A DNA stretch of 64,000 nt, taken from assembly GCF_013266735.1 (NCBI RefSeq), contig NZ_JABSNU010000002.1:496001-560000 (forward strand), given 5' to 3'. The notes under the pieces are model-generated. The model worked only from the letters and a program-made list of their open reading frames with translations. It did no database searches and was not told where the DNA came from. Origin of the DNA: Pedobacter foliorum. Lineage in GTDB: Bacteria > Bacteroidota > Bacteroidia > Sphingobacteriales > Sphingobacteriaceae. The position numbers were made by a program, and so were the translations under genes. Of the stretch, positions 34,079 through 42,903 are shown piece after piece; position 1 is the stretch's first letter, and the number at the start of each line of letters is the position of its first letter.

Positions 34079-36442
34079 CTAAATGTTGTTTGTGTTATCG
34101 GCATGTATAACGCCAACCCTCAATGCTTTTAATCCGCTTAACCCTTGTAGGTCTTCTAAATCAAGTTCTTCAGTATCCTGATGTAAAACTCCGGTTTCTT
34201 GTAAGTAAGTAACAAAAGGCAGGTAGTCCTCAATATCTCGCTTGTTAAAATAGATTAATGCGATTTTATCAGGTTGTGTTAAGCGCTCATTGGTACCTCT
34301 GATATGAACTTTATCTATCCGCTTTTTAATCATCTGATACCTGATGTTGTAGGCACCTTCTACATCAAATTTGCGTTCATCGGCTCTAAAACTAATGTCA
34401 ATTGTATGGTTATGGATAAACAATAGCTGGGTTGTGTATAGCTTTGTTGGCATGGCAGGTAGTAAAGCATGGGTCATTCGTACTACATTAGCCATTGATG
34501 AAAGCTGCCAAAGCCTTAGGTTTTTGAGGTGAAAATGATTAAATGTTTTATCGGGCGATATAGATTGTCCGATATAAATATCGTACTCAACACCATCGGT
34601 TCTGAATTTTTCAAAATAACAAGGATAAGATTCCTGTAACTTCTCTTTTTCGGCTTCGAAATAGTTATTAATAGCCGTATTTATCATCTGCATAGAAACT
34701 TCCAGCGCATATCTGTTTTTATGGACATCGCCATCAACAGCTTTGGTGATTAATAAATACTCGTCAATTAGCTTTTTAATTTTAGGGTCCTGCTGAGATA
34801 AGTGGAACAAGTAATCGCTTGATTCTTCCCTTAAAAAACTGTTAATATTGTTCTCTTCTTGAGTATTCAATGTCTCTAGCAACAATACTTGCTGCCATTT
34901 CCGAGAATTGAAAAGCATCTCCTCCATTAAAGACGAGTAGTGTTGGTTTTTAAGAATATCCAATGTCTCAGAAAGTAAACTTAAATGGTGACTCAGATCC
35001 GCTTTGCTGGCCGTGTTTCGTTCAATTGTAGAGTTTCTGATGTCGATAGCCCCATAAAAAGGATACACATCTTTAAAGCTAATGTCTTCGTTTCTAACAG
35101 GTAAATGCTTCTTTTTGTCATGCAGATGGTGCCAGGCCACCTCGTTAAATTTCCATTGAACAGAAGGCTGTATGGAGGTAAATTTCTCTTTTATAATGTT
35201 TTCCAGCTCCAGGTTAAACTCATCAATGTAGATCTGCAGTAATTGTGCTATTGGGGCAATAGCAGGTTCCAATAAGGCAAGGGTTTTCTCGTCAAATGTT
35301 TCTCCCTCCCAGGTATGTACAGCCAAAACGCCCACAATTACGTGGTCGTAAAAAACAGGAGTGAGGGCCAGAGATTTAACGCCCAGTTTTACAAAATTAT
35401 GAAGCCAGTGAAATACCACCGGATCCTCTTCTAAAATATCAGGAGAAAAGAATGAGTTTGGGTTTGCAGAATAACCCTCAGCATACTGTTGGAATGTTTC
35501 GGGATCTAAATTATCTTCGCCCCATACCGAAAATAGTATTCCGGTGCCACCCTTTACATTACCGTAAACAGGCTTGTTGTTTACCCTTACAAAAGGAAAT
35601 AGGTCGAACTCAATTTTGTTATTCTGAACTATTGTTTTTAAAGATTGGATTACCCCATTATAAGTCTCATCCTGGTCACCGGGAGTGCGGGTAAGTCGTA
35701 TGTTTTTTATGTTTTCTACAGCCTGTATTGCGGTTACATCAGAAACTGTAATTACCGATATACCTCTGAACCTAAAAAGATCAAGTGGCAAAACTTTTTC
35801 GAGAATCTCATAACTGGAACTTTCTCCAATATATTGCTGAAGCTCTCTAAAATTGAGAGGAGGTAACTCACCTTTGGGAGTAACCTCTATAAAATCGGTG
35901 TTAATAGCTACATGGAAATAGCCTGAAAGGCCAGTATCAGTTTTAATACCCGCATGGTATTGATGCGTTTTTACAGGTACATGGAAGTTGTACAGTTCCT
36001 TTAAAATAAATGAATAAACAAGCTGTAAGCGCTCTTTATGGTATTCTGCAGGCGTTTTTGAGACCACATAGTCATCATTATCATTTTTCTTGTTTTCTAA
36101 CAGCTGGTACATCAGTTCTGTACCATAAAAAGTGATGGGCTGTAATGGAAAGCAAAGTCCCCATGCCAATTTATTCTCAGTCGTAAGCGCAGGGGTAAGG
36201 CAGGCATACATGCTTTCAAGTAAGCTTTCATATTTATGTATGGTTTCAAGAGGTATGTCAGCTTCCTCTACATCATATTTTTTAAACTCTTTAAGTGCCG
36301 TTTTATACAATAGATTTTTTACGGTTTTCTCGCTTTTCACCCTTTCTTTCAGGTAGCTGATGAATGGTTTAAAGGAGATTGCTGAATCAACCTCAAGCTT
36401 ATGTGCTTTATTTCCGGAAACGTCTAATATGATTTTTTTCAT
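34079..36442 (-). CDS. large GAF-domain protein
   Basis: The 787-residue protein has a GAF sensor domain around residues 250-420 (LALTPVFYDHVIVGVLAVHTWEG is split over its core strand; TFDEKTLALLEPAIAPIAQLL closes it). The flanking N-terminal 240 and C-terminal 360 residues match no domain I recognise; YPFYGAIDIRNSTIERN near residue 475 recalls the first strand of nucleotide-cyclase folds, but the rest of a cyclase is missing. No signal peptide or membrane helix is seen, so it is cytosolic. It is a single gene with no kinase or regulator partner. Confidence 0.75.
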   Translation of the reverse strand: MKKIILDVSGNKAHKLEVDSAISFKPFISYLKERVKSEKTVKNLLYKTALKEFKKYDVEEADIPLETIHKYESLLESMYACLTPALTTENKLAWGLCFPLQPITFYGTELMYQLLENKKNDNDDYVVSKTPAEYHKERLQLVYSFILKELYNFHVPVKTHQYHAGIKTDTGLSGYFHVAINTDFIEVTPKGELPPLNFRELQQYIGESSSYEILEKVLPLDLFRFRGISVITVSDVTAIQAVENIKNIRLTRTPGDQDETYNGVIQSLKTIVQNNKIEFDLFPFVRVNNKPVYGNVKGGTGILFSVWGEDNLDPETFQQYAEGYSANPNSFFSPDILEEDPVVFHWLHNFVKLGVKSLALTPVFYDHVIVGVLAVHTWEGETFDEKTLALLEPAIAPIAQLLQIYIDEFNLELENIIKEKFTSIQPSVQWKFNEVAWHHLHDKKKHLPVRNEDISFKDVYPFYGAIDIRNSTIERNTASKADLSHHLSLLSETLDILKNQHYSSLMEEMLFNSRKWQQVLLLETLNTQEENNINSFLREESSDYLFHLSQQDPKIKKLIDEYLLITKAVDGDVHKNRYALEVSMQMINTAINNYFEAEKEKLQESYPCYFEKFRTDGVEYDIYIGQSISPDKTFNHFHLKNLRLWQLSSMANVVRMTHALLPAMPTKLYTTQLLFIHNHTIDISFRADERKFDVEGAYNIRYQMIKKRIDKVHIRGTNERLTQPDKIALIYFNKRDIEDYLPFVTYLQETGVLHQDTEELDLEDLQGLSGLKALRVGVIHADNTNNI

Positions 36443-36621
36443 TTCGGATATTGTTCTTCTAAGGATGAAGATACTGACTTTAGATGCTTATATAGTCAAT
36501 ATGTAACATCTTGATTTAAATTTATTTAAAAATACTTGCATTAACTAAAAGAGATTGATGAAAACGGCTTTATTTCATTAGATTTAAGCAAGGTTTTAAA
36601 CGTCTAACATTATCATTCATT

Positions 36622-37077
36622 ATGAAAAATACATCAGGAAACATCTTTGAAAGAGCATCTACAAAAATTACAAACTGGACTGGCAGTCCCATAGCCTTTT
36701 GTGTGGCATTTCTAATTGTGATTGTGTGGGTATTATCGGGGCCCATTTTTAATTATTCTGATACCTGGCAATTGGTTATCAATACGGGTACAACAATAAT
36801 TACGTTCCTGATGGTTTTCCTGATTCAGAAATCTCAGAATAAAGATTCTAAAGCCATTCAGCTTAAGCTAAACGAATTGATAGCTGCAAGCCGACATGCC
36901 AGTAACAGGATGGTTGATATTGAGGACTTAACAGAATCAGAACTGGATGTTCTCCATAAGTACTATCAAAAACTTTCAGATATAGCTGAGGAAGATCATG
37001 ATATCCATAAGTCTCACTCTATTGATGCAGCAGTAATTTTGCACAGGGTGAAAAAAGAAAAAAGAGCACTGGATTAG
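36622..37077 (+). CDS. low-affinity iron permease family protein
   Basis: The 151-residue protein has two membrane helices (about residues 22-42 and 56-76) in the layout of the low-affinity iron permease family: WTGSPIAFCVAFLIVIVW, GTTIITFLMVFLIQKSQNKD and KLNELIAASRHASNRMVDIED. The family name comes from yeast Fet4; the bacterial proteins are much shorter and their transport role is not shown. It is a single gene, ending in a hairpin terminator. Confidence 0.85.
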   Translation: MKNTSGNIFERASTKITNWTGSPIAFCVAFLIVIVWVLSGPIFNYSDTWQLVINTGTTIITFLMVFLIQKSQNKDSKAIQLKLNELIAASRHASNRMVDIEDLTESELDVLHKYYQKLSDIAEEDHDIHKSHSIDAAVILHRVKKEKRALD

Positions 37078-37090
37078 TTCCGGTGCTCTT
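37062..37090. terminator. bidirectional terminator
   Basis: AAGAGCACTGG and CCGGTGCTCTT form an 11-bp stem with one G-U pair and a 7-base loop, with T runs on both sides. The TAG stop of the iron-permease gene lies in the loop; on the other strand the aldo/keto reductase ends 18 bases away. Confidence 0.8.
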
Positions 37091-37107
37091 TTTGATGGTT
37101 ATTAAAG

Positions 37108-38094
37108 TTAATTAATTTTCTTTAGCTCAGTATTAATTAAGGCAAGTTCATCCTCAGTAAGAGAAATGTTGATCGCTTTTGCATTATCAATAGCTTGTGT
37201 TGCGTTTCTTGCACCTGCAAGTACTATAGTGATACCCGGTTGCAATGTTGTCCATTTTAACACCAATTGAGATAATGAAGTGCCTTTGCTTATTGCCAAA
37301 GGCTCTATCGCATTCAGAAATGATTTTACTTTTTCAGGATCAAACTGACCAAAGTAACCGTTTCTGTGATCATCCGATTTTAAGGTAGCCTCTTTAAAAT
37401 ATTTACCGGTAAGCAAGCCTCTTTCTAAAGGGCTATAGGCAATAATACCGATGTTGTTGGCAACGGTGTAAGGAACTATGTCATTTTCAATTGCTTTGTT
37501 AAGCATGCTGTAAGGAAGCTGATTTGAAGCTATAGAGATCGTTTTTTCTGCTTCTTTTAGCTGATCAAGACTATAATTACTTACTCCGGCAGCTCTGATT
37601 TTTCCTTGTTGGATCAAGCTTTCAAGCGCTTCCATAGTTTCGCTTATTGGCGTGGTAGCGTCTGGCCAATGTAATTGTAACAGGTCTAAGTAATCTGTTC
37701 CCAATCGTTTTAAGCTTTCTTCAACCTCTTTTATAATGTTTGCTTTTGCAGCGTATTTATAAATAGGAACGGTTCTTCCGTCATCGTTAGCGTCAAAAAA
37801 GAACTCGCCTTTTCCGTTATTGCTACCGTCCCAAACTAAACCAAATTTACTTAATAGCTGGATCTTACTTCTGTCTTTACCTTTAATTGCCTGGCCAATA
37901 AGTTCTTCACTTAAACCAAAACCGTAAAAAGGAGCAGTATCCAAGCTGGTAACTCCATGATCTAAAGATGCATGAACGGCATCGATTGAATCCTGTTTCT
38001 CATTTCCTCCCCACATATTTCCGCCGATTGCAAAAGCTCCGTAAGTAATAGCTGATAAGTTTAAATCTGTTTTCCCTAATTTTCTGTATTCCAT
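37108..38094 (-). CDS. aldo/keto reductase
   Basis: The 328-residue protein has the AKR fold: MEYRKLGKTDLNLSAITYGA at the start, catalytic Asp and Tyr in SLDTAPFYGFGLSEELIG, the Lys in IQLLSKFGLVWDG, and His in DLLQLHWPDATTP. The C-terminal ITIVLAGARNATQAIDNAKA binds the cofactor phosphate. It resembles general oxidoreductases of the Tas/YajO type, substrate unknown. It may belong to the same transcript as the two quinone-related genes upstream (45-base gap). Confidence 0.88.
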   Translation of the reverse strand: MEYRKLGKTDLNLSAITYGAFAIGGNMWGGNEKQDSIDAVHASLDHGVTSLDTAPFYGFGLSEELIGQAIKGKDRSKIQLLSKFGLVWDGSNNGKGEFFFDANDDGRTVPIYKYAAKANIIKEVEESLKRLGTDYLDLLQLHWPDATTPISETMEALESLIQQGKIRAAGVSNYSLDQLKEAEKTISIASNQLPYSMLNKAIENDIVPYTVANNIGIIAYSPLERGLLTGKYFKEATLKSDDHRNGYFGQFDPEKVKSFLNAIEPLAISKGTSLSQLVLKWTTLQPGITIVLAGARNATQAIDNAKAINISLTEDELALINTELKKIN

Positions 38095-38139
38095 TGTTTT
38101 TTATTCTTTTGTTGCGCTATCTGAGATAGCTATTTAATG

Positions 38140-38430
38140 TCAGGCAACTTTTTCTGTGGTATGTATGGTAACATTACCATCAATAATATCTGCAGACTCC
38201 TTAATAAAATTTAATATATGAGGCGTTTGGTTATGCAGCTCTAAGCTTTCTTTACTTGCCCATTCTTCATGAAAGATGAACAGAGCAGGATCTTCTGCTG
38301 ATTGATGAAGATCATATTGAATGCAGGCTTCTTCTTTTCTGGACTCTACAACCAGATTCAATAAGAGTGCTTTAAACTGATCAATGTGTTGTGCTTTCGC
38401 TCTGGAGATTGCTGTTAAGTAAATGCTCAT
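38140..38430 (-). CDS. YgiN-like antibiotic biosynthesis monooxygenase (ABM) protein
   Basis: The 96-residue protein is a dimeric ABM-fold protein: IYLTAISRAKAQHIDQFKAL, then CIQYDLHQSAEDPALFIFHE and EEWASKESLELH. In E. coli the homologue YgiN is a quinol monooxygenase encoded next to mdaB, and the pair was proposed to run a quinone redox cycle. Here the start lies inside the 3' end of the MdaB-like gene, an overlap of 50 bases, which suggests translational coupling. Confidence 0.87.
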   Translation of the reverse strand: MSIYLTAISRAKAQHIDQFKALLLNLVVESRKEEACIQYDLHQSAEDPALFIFHEEWASKESLELHNQTPHILNFIKESADIIDGNVTIHTTEKVA

Positions 38431-39034
38431 GTGCTTTGTTTATAAAAATGTTGTTTAAGTGTTTAGTGTATCTTTCAAGATCAGCTGCAATATTAGCATT
38501 CTTTTCTACATCGTGAAAGTGCAAACCTGGCAGTGGTTTCATTCCTGTAAAGGCATTCATGCGGTGAAAACCGAATAATGCGCCATCATCAACACTGGTT
38601 TCATTAAAGAACTCTCCTGGCAATGTAAATGCTTCTTTTGGTGCGTTCCACGATGATGTAACCATGTATTTTTTGCCATGTAGCATACCACCGGTGCCGT
38701 AATTGATGGCCGGGTTTTGAGATGAACGCCCGTCGCTATGATAAATTCCACTTTGATGACCTTCCGTGAACACTACATCAATATATTTTTTTAATCCGTG
38801 AGGTACCTGAAACCACCAGATAGGGGTATGGTAAATAACGATATCAGCCCACACGTAGTTCTCAACTTCTTGTTTTGGATCGTAATCTTCATTTACATCT
38901 GTAGACCTGATTTCAAATCCTTCTTTGTCATTAAAAAACTGACGGGTGGTATCAAAAACTGTTTTATTAAAACGGCCTCCAGAGTGTCCAAAGACCTGTC
39001 CGCCGTTAATTACAAATATTTTTGTTGTTTCCAT
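38381..39034 (-). CDS. MdaB-like NAD(P)H:quinone oxidoreductase
   Basis: The 217-residue flavodoxin-fold protein matches MdaB/NQO-type quinone reductases: IFVINGGQVFGHSGGRFN binds FMN/FAD phosphate, VIYHTPIWWFQVPHGLKKYID and FTEGHQSGIYHSDGRS are hallmarks. The start is ATG 39034; the longer frame from 39115 would run through its own -7 element and the regulator's promoter. Operon with the ABM gene, and divergent from a LysR regulator that probably senses quinones or oxidants. Confidence 0.9.
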   Translation of the reverse strand: METTKIFVINGGQVFGHSGGRFNKTVFDTTRQFFNDKEGFEIRSTDVNEDYDPKQEVENYVWADIVIYHTPIWWFQVPHGLKKYIDVVFTEGHQSGIYHSDGRSSQNPAINYGTGGMLHGKKYMVTSSWNAPKEAFTLPGEFFNETSVDDGALFGFHRMNAFTGMKPLPGLHFHDVEKNANIAADLERYTKHLNNIFINKAHEHLLNSNLQSESTTH

Positions 39035-39070
39035 TTTAATAGAATTGATTTTACTTCTTAATTGTGATGA

Positions 39071-39078
39071 CAAAATTA
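39071..39078 (-). promoter_or_regulatory. putative -7 element for the mdaB-like operon
   Basis: Minus-strand TAATTTTG fits TAnnTTTG, 36 bases upstream of the ATG at 39034. It supports the shorter start. Confidence 0.4.
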
Positions 39079-39101
39079 CGGTAAGATCTATTACTATTAA
39101 A

Positions 39102-39137
39102 ATAATATAAATCATATCTTTGTATTATAATTATGAT
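39102..39137. promoter_or_regulatory. divergent promoter with nested inverted repeats (LysR site candidate)
   Basis: ATAATA (39102-39107) is mirrored by TATTAT (39123-39128), and ATCATA (39111-39116) by TATGAT (39132-39137). The plus-strand -7 word TATCTTTG at 39115-39122 lies within. Such A+T-rich nested symmetry between a LysR gene and its divergent target is typical of LysR binding regions. Confidence 0.45.
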
Positions 39138-39145
39138 AGATTGTT

Positions 39146-40075
39146 ATGGTTAATTTAGAGTGGTTCAGAACCTTTAAGGCTATTTATGAAACCGGAACGC
39201 TAACAGGTGCGGCCGAGTCATTGTATGTTTCGCAACCGGGAGTGAGTTTGCATTTAAGTTCTTTGGAGTCGTACGTTGGCTACAAATTATTTGATCGTAC
39301 CTCACGTAAAATGGTGTCAACAGAGCGTGGAAAGATACTTTACAACTATATACAGGAGTCACTTTGTAAGTTAGAAGAGGCGGAGCGACATTTTCATAAA
39401 AGTGCTGAAAAGGAAAAGCCGACAATAAGTATAGGTATGTGTTTCGAAACTTTTCAGTTTACACTGGAATCGTATTTACCAAGTTTAGAGTTTAATGTGA
39501 TCATTAAATTTGGCGACTATCCTCAAATGCTAAGTGATTTGGATAATGGTATTTTGGATTTGATTATTACCCCTCATAAAGGCGATTATAAAGGCTTGGT
39601 TTATACCCCGTTTTTTAAAGAAAGAATTGTAGTGATTGGTGGCTCAAAAACATCAACTGAAGAGCTTGATCCTTTACTGAAAAGCAAAGATCTAAATGGT
39701 ATACAGGATTGGTTAAAACGCCAAACCTGGTACGGTACAACTGGCGATATGGAGCATTTGCGTAGGTTTTGGCATATCAACTTTGGTAAAAGACCCGACT
39801 TTAAACCCAATTATATTGTGCCTAACATGAGTTCAATTATCCGCTGTTTAAGTGGTGGAAATGGCGTGGCTGTTATCCCTGATTTTTTGTCTAAAAAAGA
39901 GCTCGACTCTGGTAATGTAAAGCAAATTTGGGAAGGATATAATGTAATTGAGAATACGCTTTATTTTGGCACCAGAAAGAAAACGATGTACATGGAAGAG
40001 GTGAAACAAATTCAGGAAATCTTTTTAAAAGAAATGGTGAGCGACCAGGATCAGGAAGCAATAATTTTAAATTAA
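39146..40075 (+). CDS. LysR-family transcriptional regulator
   Basis: The 309-residue protein has the LysR winged helix at residues 3-62 (FRTFKAIYETGTLTGAAESL, then YVSQPGVSLHLSSLE) and a periplasmic-binding-type effector domain from about residue 90 to the end. It is transcribed divergently from the mdaB-ygiN pair with 111 bases between the start codons, so it is the likely regulator of that pair. Effector unknown; a redox-active quinone is a reasonable guess. Confidence 0.9.
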   Translation: MVNLEWFRTFKAIYETGTLTGAAESLYVSQPGVSLHLSSLESYVGYKLFDRTSRKMVSTERGKILYNYIQESLCKLEEAERHFHKSAEKEKPTISIGMCFETFQFTLESYLPSLEFNVIIKFGDYPQMLSDLDNGILDLIITPHKGDYKGLVYTPFFKERIVVIGGSKTSTEELDPLLKSKDLNGIQDWLKRQTWYGTTGDMEHLRRFWHINFGKRPDFKPNYIVPNMSSIIRCLSGGNGVAVIPDFLSKKELDSGNVKQIWEGYNVIENTLYFGTRKKTMYMEEVKQIQEIFLKEMVSDQDQEAIILN

Positions 40076-40153
40076 GTGATGCGCTTATGATTGTATATTC
40101 AGAAAGTAACTGTTATTTTGAATTATAATTAGTGCAGGTTTACTTAGCAATAT

Positions 40154-40160
40154 AAGGAGG
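40154..40160 (+). promoter_or_regulatory. strong Shine-Dalgarno sequence deciding a TTG start
   Basis: AAGGAGG lies 8 bases before TTG 40169. Shine-Dalgarno sites of this strength are not seen before the other genes here, and it supports TTG, not a later ATG, as the start. Confidence 0.6.
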
Positions 40161-40168
40161 AGCAACCA

Positions 40169-40774
40169 TTGAAAACACAATACTTTAAATACTTACTGGT
40201 AATTCAAATTGGTTTAATGTCTTTATTACCACTTCGTGGTTTTGCGCAGAATGGACTACAAAGATTAGATGATCAGATACTTATAGGGCTTTCTGAAACA
40301 CGGACGCCAGAGAAAACTGGCTTTTTCATGTTCCTATCTAATAACAATGATGTAGTTAACGTTGGTGTTCCGGTAGGTTTATTTGCAGCCGGAGTAATTG
40401 GTAAAGACAAGGAAATGAGGCAAAATGCTTTCTACATATTTAGTAGCTCAGCAGTAAATGTCCTTGTTACAATGCTGGTCAAAAAAGCTGTTAAACGTCC
40501 GCGACCATTTCTTGCAAATGTTAAGATTAATGCAGTTTATCAACCGTCACATTATTCATTTCCCTCAGGACATACTTCTACATCGTTTACAACGGCTACA
40601 GCTTTGTCGCAAGCTTATCCGAAGTGGTATGTAGTAGCTCCGGCATATTTGTGGGCCAGTTCGGTTAGTTTCTCGCGATTATATTTAGGCGTTCATTATC
40701 CTACAGATGTAGCTGCCGGTGCCTTATTGGGCACAGGAACAGCGTTGTCGTTTAGGTTTATGAGGCCAAATTAG
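40169..40774 (+). CDS. exported PAP2-family phosphatase
   Basis: The 201-residue protein carries the three PAP2 phosphatase motifs: KKAVKRPRPFL, YSFPSGHTSTS and SRLYLGVHYPTDVAAG. The N-terminus (hydrophobic run ending in LRGFAQ) is a signal peptide, so it acts in the periplasm or at the membrane, perhaps on undecaprenyl pyrophosphate or other lipid phosphates. The start codon is TTG with a strong upstream AAGGAGG. Its stop overlaps the end of the convergent DUF417 gene by 4 bases. Confidence 0.9.
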   Translation: MKTQYFKYLLVIQIGLMSLLPLRGFAQNGLQRLDDQILIGLSETRTPEKTGFFMFLSNNNDVVNVGVPVGLFAAGVIGKDKEMRQNAFYIFSSSAVNVLVTMLVKKAVKRPRPFLANVKINAVYQPSHYSFPSGHTSTSFTTATALSQAYPKWYVVAPAYLWASSVSFSRLYLGVHYPTDVAAGALLGTGTALSFRFMRPN

Positions 40775-41340
40775 TTATTGTTCTTTCTTTGAAGATAGAG
40801 CTTTGCAGACTCGCTCATTGTAATGATCGCTCCACCAAGTATCACAATGTCTTTAATAACCAGTCGTCCACGGCCAGAAAGGTAAGGGAATCCCCATTGC
40901 TCATCTGTTAAGTGTGGTACCCAGCTTTCGGGTGTAGTAATTAAGAATGACAGGGTACCTAATGACATCAGGAATATCAAACCACTACCAATCATGCTTG
41001 CTAAAGGAGCTACCTTATGTAATGCTACTAATAGGCCAAGTGTAATCAGGAATATTCCTAAGCCTGCAGAAAATCCGTAAGTATTGTTGTCAATATGCCA
41101 TTGATGATTAGCCGGTATCAATTCTCCTTCTTTATTCATGTGGGTTTTATAGTCATCAGGATGATTATAGAAGAAAGACATAAATGGGCTATTTGCTACA
41201 AATGGAACAACACCATCGGCCTCGTAAGCGAAAAATTTTAAGCCTCCTATCCAAAGGAAAACAACAACAATTCCAAAACGGATTGCATTTTTCCCCAATT
41301 GATCCAGATTGGCTATGGTATTTATGATAGAATTTTTCAT
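40771..41340 (-). CDS. DUF417 (YkgB-like) membrane protein
   Basis: The 189-residue protein has about four membrane helices and the DUF417 blocks IRFGIVVVFLWIGGLKFFAYEADGV (split here as FGIVVVFLWIGG and LKFFAYEADGV), VPFVANSPFMSFFY and SWVPHLTDEQWGFPYLSGRGR with GRLVIKDIVILG. The E. coli homologue YkgB is linked to hypochlorite or oxidative stress through the RclR regulon (RclC). An AraC-type gene stands 60 bases upstream on the same strand, a layout recalling rclR-rclC. Confidence 0.85.
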   Translation of the reverse strand: MKNSIINTIANLDQLGKNAIRFGIVVVFLWIGGLKFFAYEADGVVPFVANSPFMSFFYNHPDDYKTHMNKEGELIPANHQWHIDNNTYGFSAGLGIFLITLGLLVALHKVAPLASMIGSGLIFLMSLGTLSFLITTPESWVPHLTDEQWGFPYLSGRGRLVIKDIVILGGAIITMSESAKLYLQRKNNN

Positions 41341-41400
41341 GCTATTGATTTTTAAGCAAATCTATAGCTATGTTGGTTAGGGGAACATGGACAAAAGGGG

Positions 41401-42255
41401 CTAATCCTTGGACATATCCGCTACAATTGAGATACCTGTTTTGTCTCTAAAGCCTTGCGGAGATACTTTAGTGAATTTTTTAAATACCCGGCTAAAATAG
41501 AATTCATCTTGAAACTGCAAGTTATAGGCAATTTCTTTAATGCTTTGCCGGGTTAAATGGAGCTGTTTTTTTGCCTCAAGTATCAACCTTTCCTGAATTA
41601 GCTGGGAAGGAGATTTTCTGAAGTATCGGGTGCAACGTCTGGTAAAGTTGTCCCTCGACATGGAAAGTAATTCGGCGTAATCTGCCGGTTTACGTAAGCT
41701 GAGGTAATGTTCTTCCAGTAGCTGACTAAACCGCTCCATAAGTTCATCCCTTTCGCTATCCTGATTAGAAATTGCATTCATTTTGATGCTGCTCGATTTG
41801 GCTAAAAAGAGTTGGAGGTAGGCACGTGGCACGATATCAGAAAGGGTTTCGTGGTTCAGTTCTTCTTTCAAATCACTTATCACTGATTCAAAAACTTTTG
41901 CTTCTTTTTCCGTTAATCCTACAATTGGATCTATGTAAATGTTATTGAATAACAGCCCATTGCAGCGCACTTCTGTACGGTGAAATTCAATGCAATAAAA
42001 ATCGCCATGAAACTGTAATTGCGTACATTTTACCGATTCCGCTTTTTCAAGATAGATGACTTGCAAAGGTGTAGAAAATAACAAAGCAGGAGCAGTTAAA
42101 GGAAAAATACCAAAGTCGGCATGGTATAACCCTTTTCCTTCTTTAATGAACAATACCGTGTACATAGTAGACTGAGCAGGTATACTGAGGTCGTTGTAAG
42201 TTGCTTCCTTTACACTTAGTAGCTGTTCTCCTGAAGGCGAAATTAGTTCTTGCAT
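41401..42255 (-). CDS. AraC-family transcriptional regulator
   Basis: The 284-residue protein ends in a double helix-turn-helix AraC domain (residues about 185-275; LSMSRDNFTRRCTRYFRKSP, SIKEIAYNLQFQDEFYFSRV, FKKFTKVSPQGFR). The N-terminal part is a cupin-like sensor (YTVLFIKEGKGLYHADFG). It is immediately upstream of the DUF417 gene and downstream of the GrpB gene by 8 bases. It probably controls one of these neighbours. Confidence 0.9.
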   Translation of the reverse strand: MQELISPSGEQLLSVKEATYNDLSIPAQSTMYTVLFIKEGKGLYHADFGIFPLTAPALLFSTPLQVIYLEKAESVKCTQLQFHGDFYCIEFHRTEVRCNGLLFNNIYIDPIVGLTEKEAKVFESVISDLKEELNHETLSDIVPRAYLQLFLAKSSSIKMNAISNQDSERDELMERFSQLLEEHYLSLRKPADYAELLSMSRDNFTRRCTRYFRKSPSQLIQERLILEAKKQLHLTRQSIKEIAYNLQFQDEFYFSRVFKKFTKVSPQGFRDKTGISIVADMSKD

Positions 42256-42263
42256 CTGTTGTA

Positions 42264-42845
42264 TTAGGAAGTTTTATTCTGTTGCTTTATACTACTGAGT
42301 ATTTTATCGTCAAAACCATTTTTTGCTAATATAGAAATGATAAAGTCGGTTTTTCCTTCAATGTAACTATCAATGTCAAAAGGATATTTTTTAGCGAGCT
42401 CCATTTTTATCGCTCCGTATTCTAATGCTACTTTCTGGTTTGAGCGAAGATAGTCTCTAAAAAGAATATGGTTTTTTAAGCCCATACTATCTTGGGTGCA
42501 AACATATAAATGGTGCCTAAGCCATCGTCTACCTGAACCATCTACCGGACTTAAATCTGAGATTCTTTCAAAAGCATCTCTGCCAACAATACCCATTTCT
42601 CCCAGATAATTATATCCAAGCTCTTTTAATATCCTGATAATCTCTTCGAAATTGGTTTTATCCTCGATGATGATGTCTAAATCAATAATTGGTTTTGCCG
42701 AAAGTCCGGGTACAGAGGTACTGCCAATATGCTCAATTCCAATAATGAAATCTTTTAGATGCACGTTGAATGTGTTGCTCAGTTCCTGAAATATTAATGC
42801 CCAGTTGCTGGAATAGGGGACAACTACAACTTCTTTACTTGCCAT
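42264..42845 (-). CDS. GrpB-family nucleotidyltransferase-like protein
   Basis: The 193-residue protein matches the GrpB/UPF0157 family: VVPYSSNWALIFQELSNTF, then the nucleotidyltransferase core IEHIGSTSVPGLSAKPIIDLDI, which holds the G-S and D-x-D residues of the fold, and HHLYVCTQDSMG. Function unknown. The start ATG 42845 was preferred to 42887 because MASKEVVVVPYSSNW is the usual beginning of the family. Divergent from the Mg2+ ATPase gene, with a palindrome between them. Confidence 0.85.
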   Translation of the reverse strand: MASKEVVVVPYSSNWALIFQELSNTFNVHLKDFIIGIEHIGSTSVPGLSAKPIIDLDIIIEDKTNFEEIIRILKELGYNYLGEMGIVGRDAFERISDLSPVDGSGRRWLRHHLYVCTQDSMGLKNHILFRDYLRSNQKVALEYGAIKMELAKKYPFDIDSYIEGKTDFIISILAKNGFDDKILSSIKQQNKTS

Positions 42846-42903
42846 GATATGTGGTATAAAATTATTAATATTTTCTATTATTACCAATCTGTTCGATAGC
42901 TAG

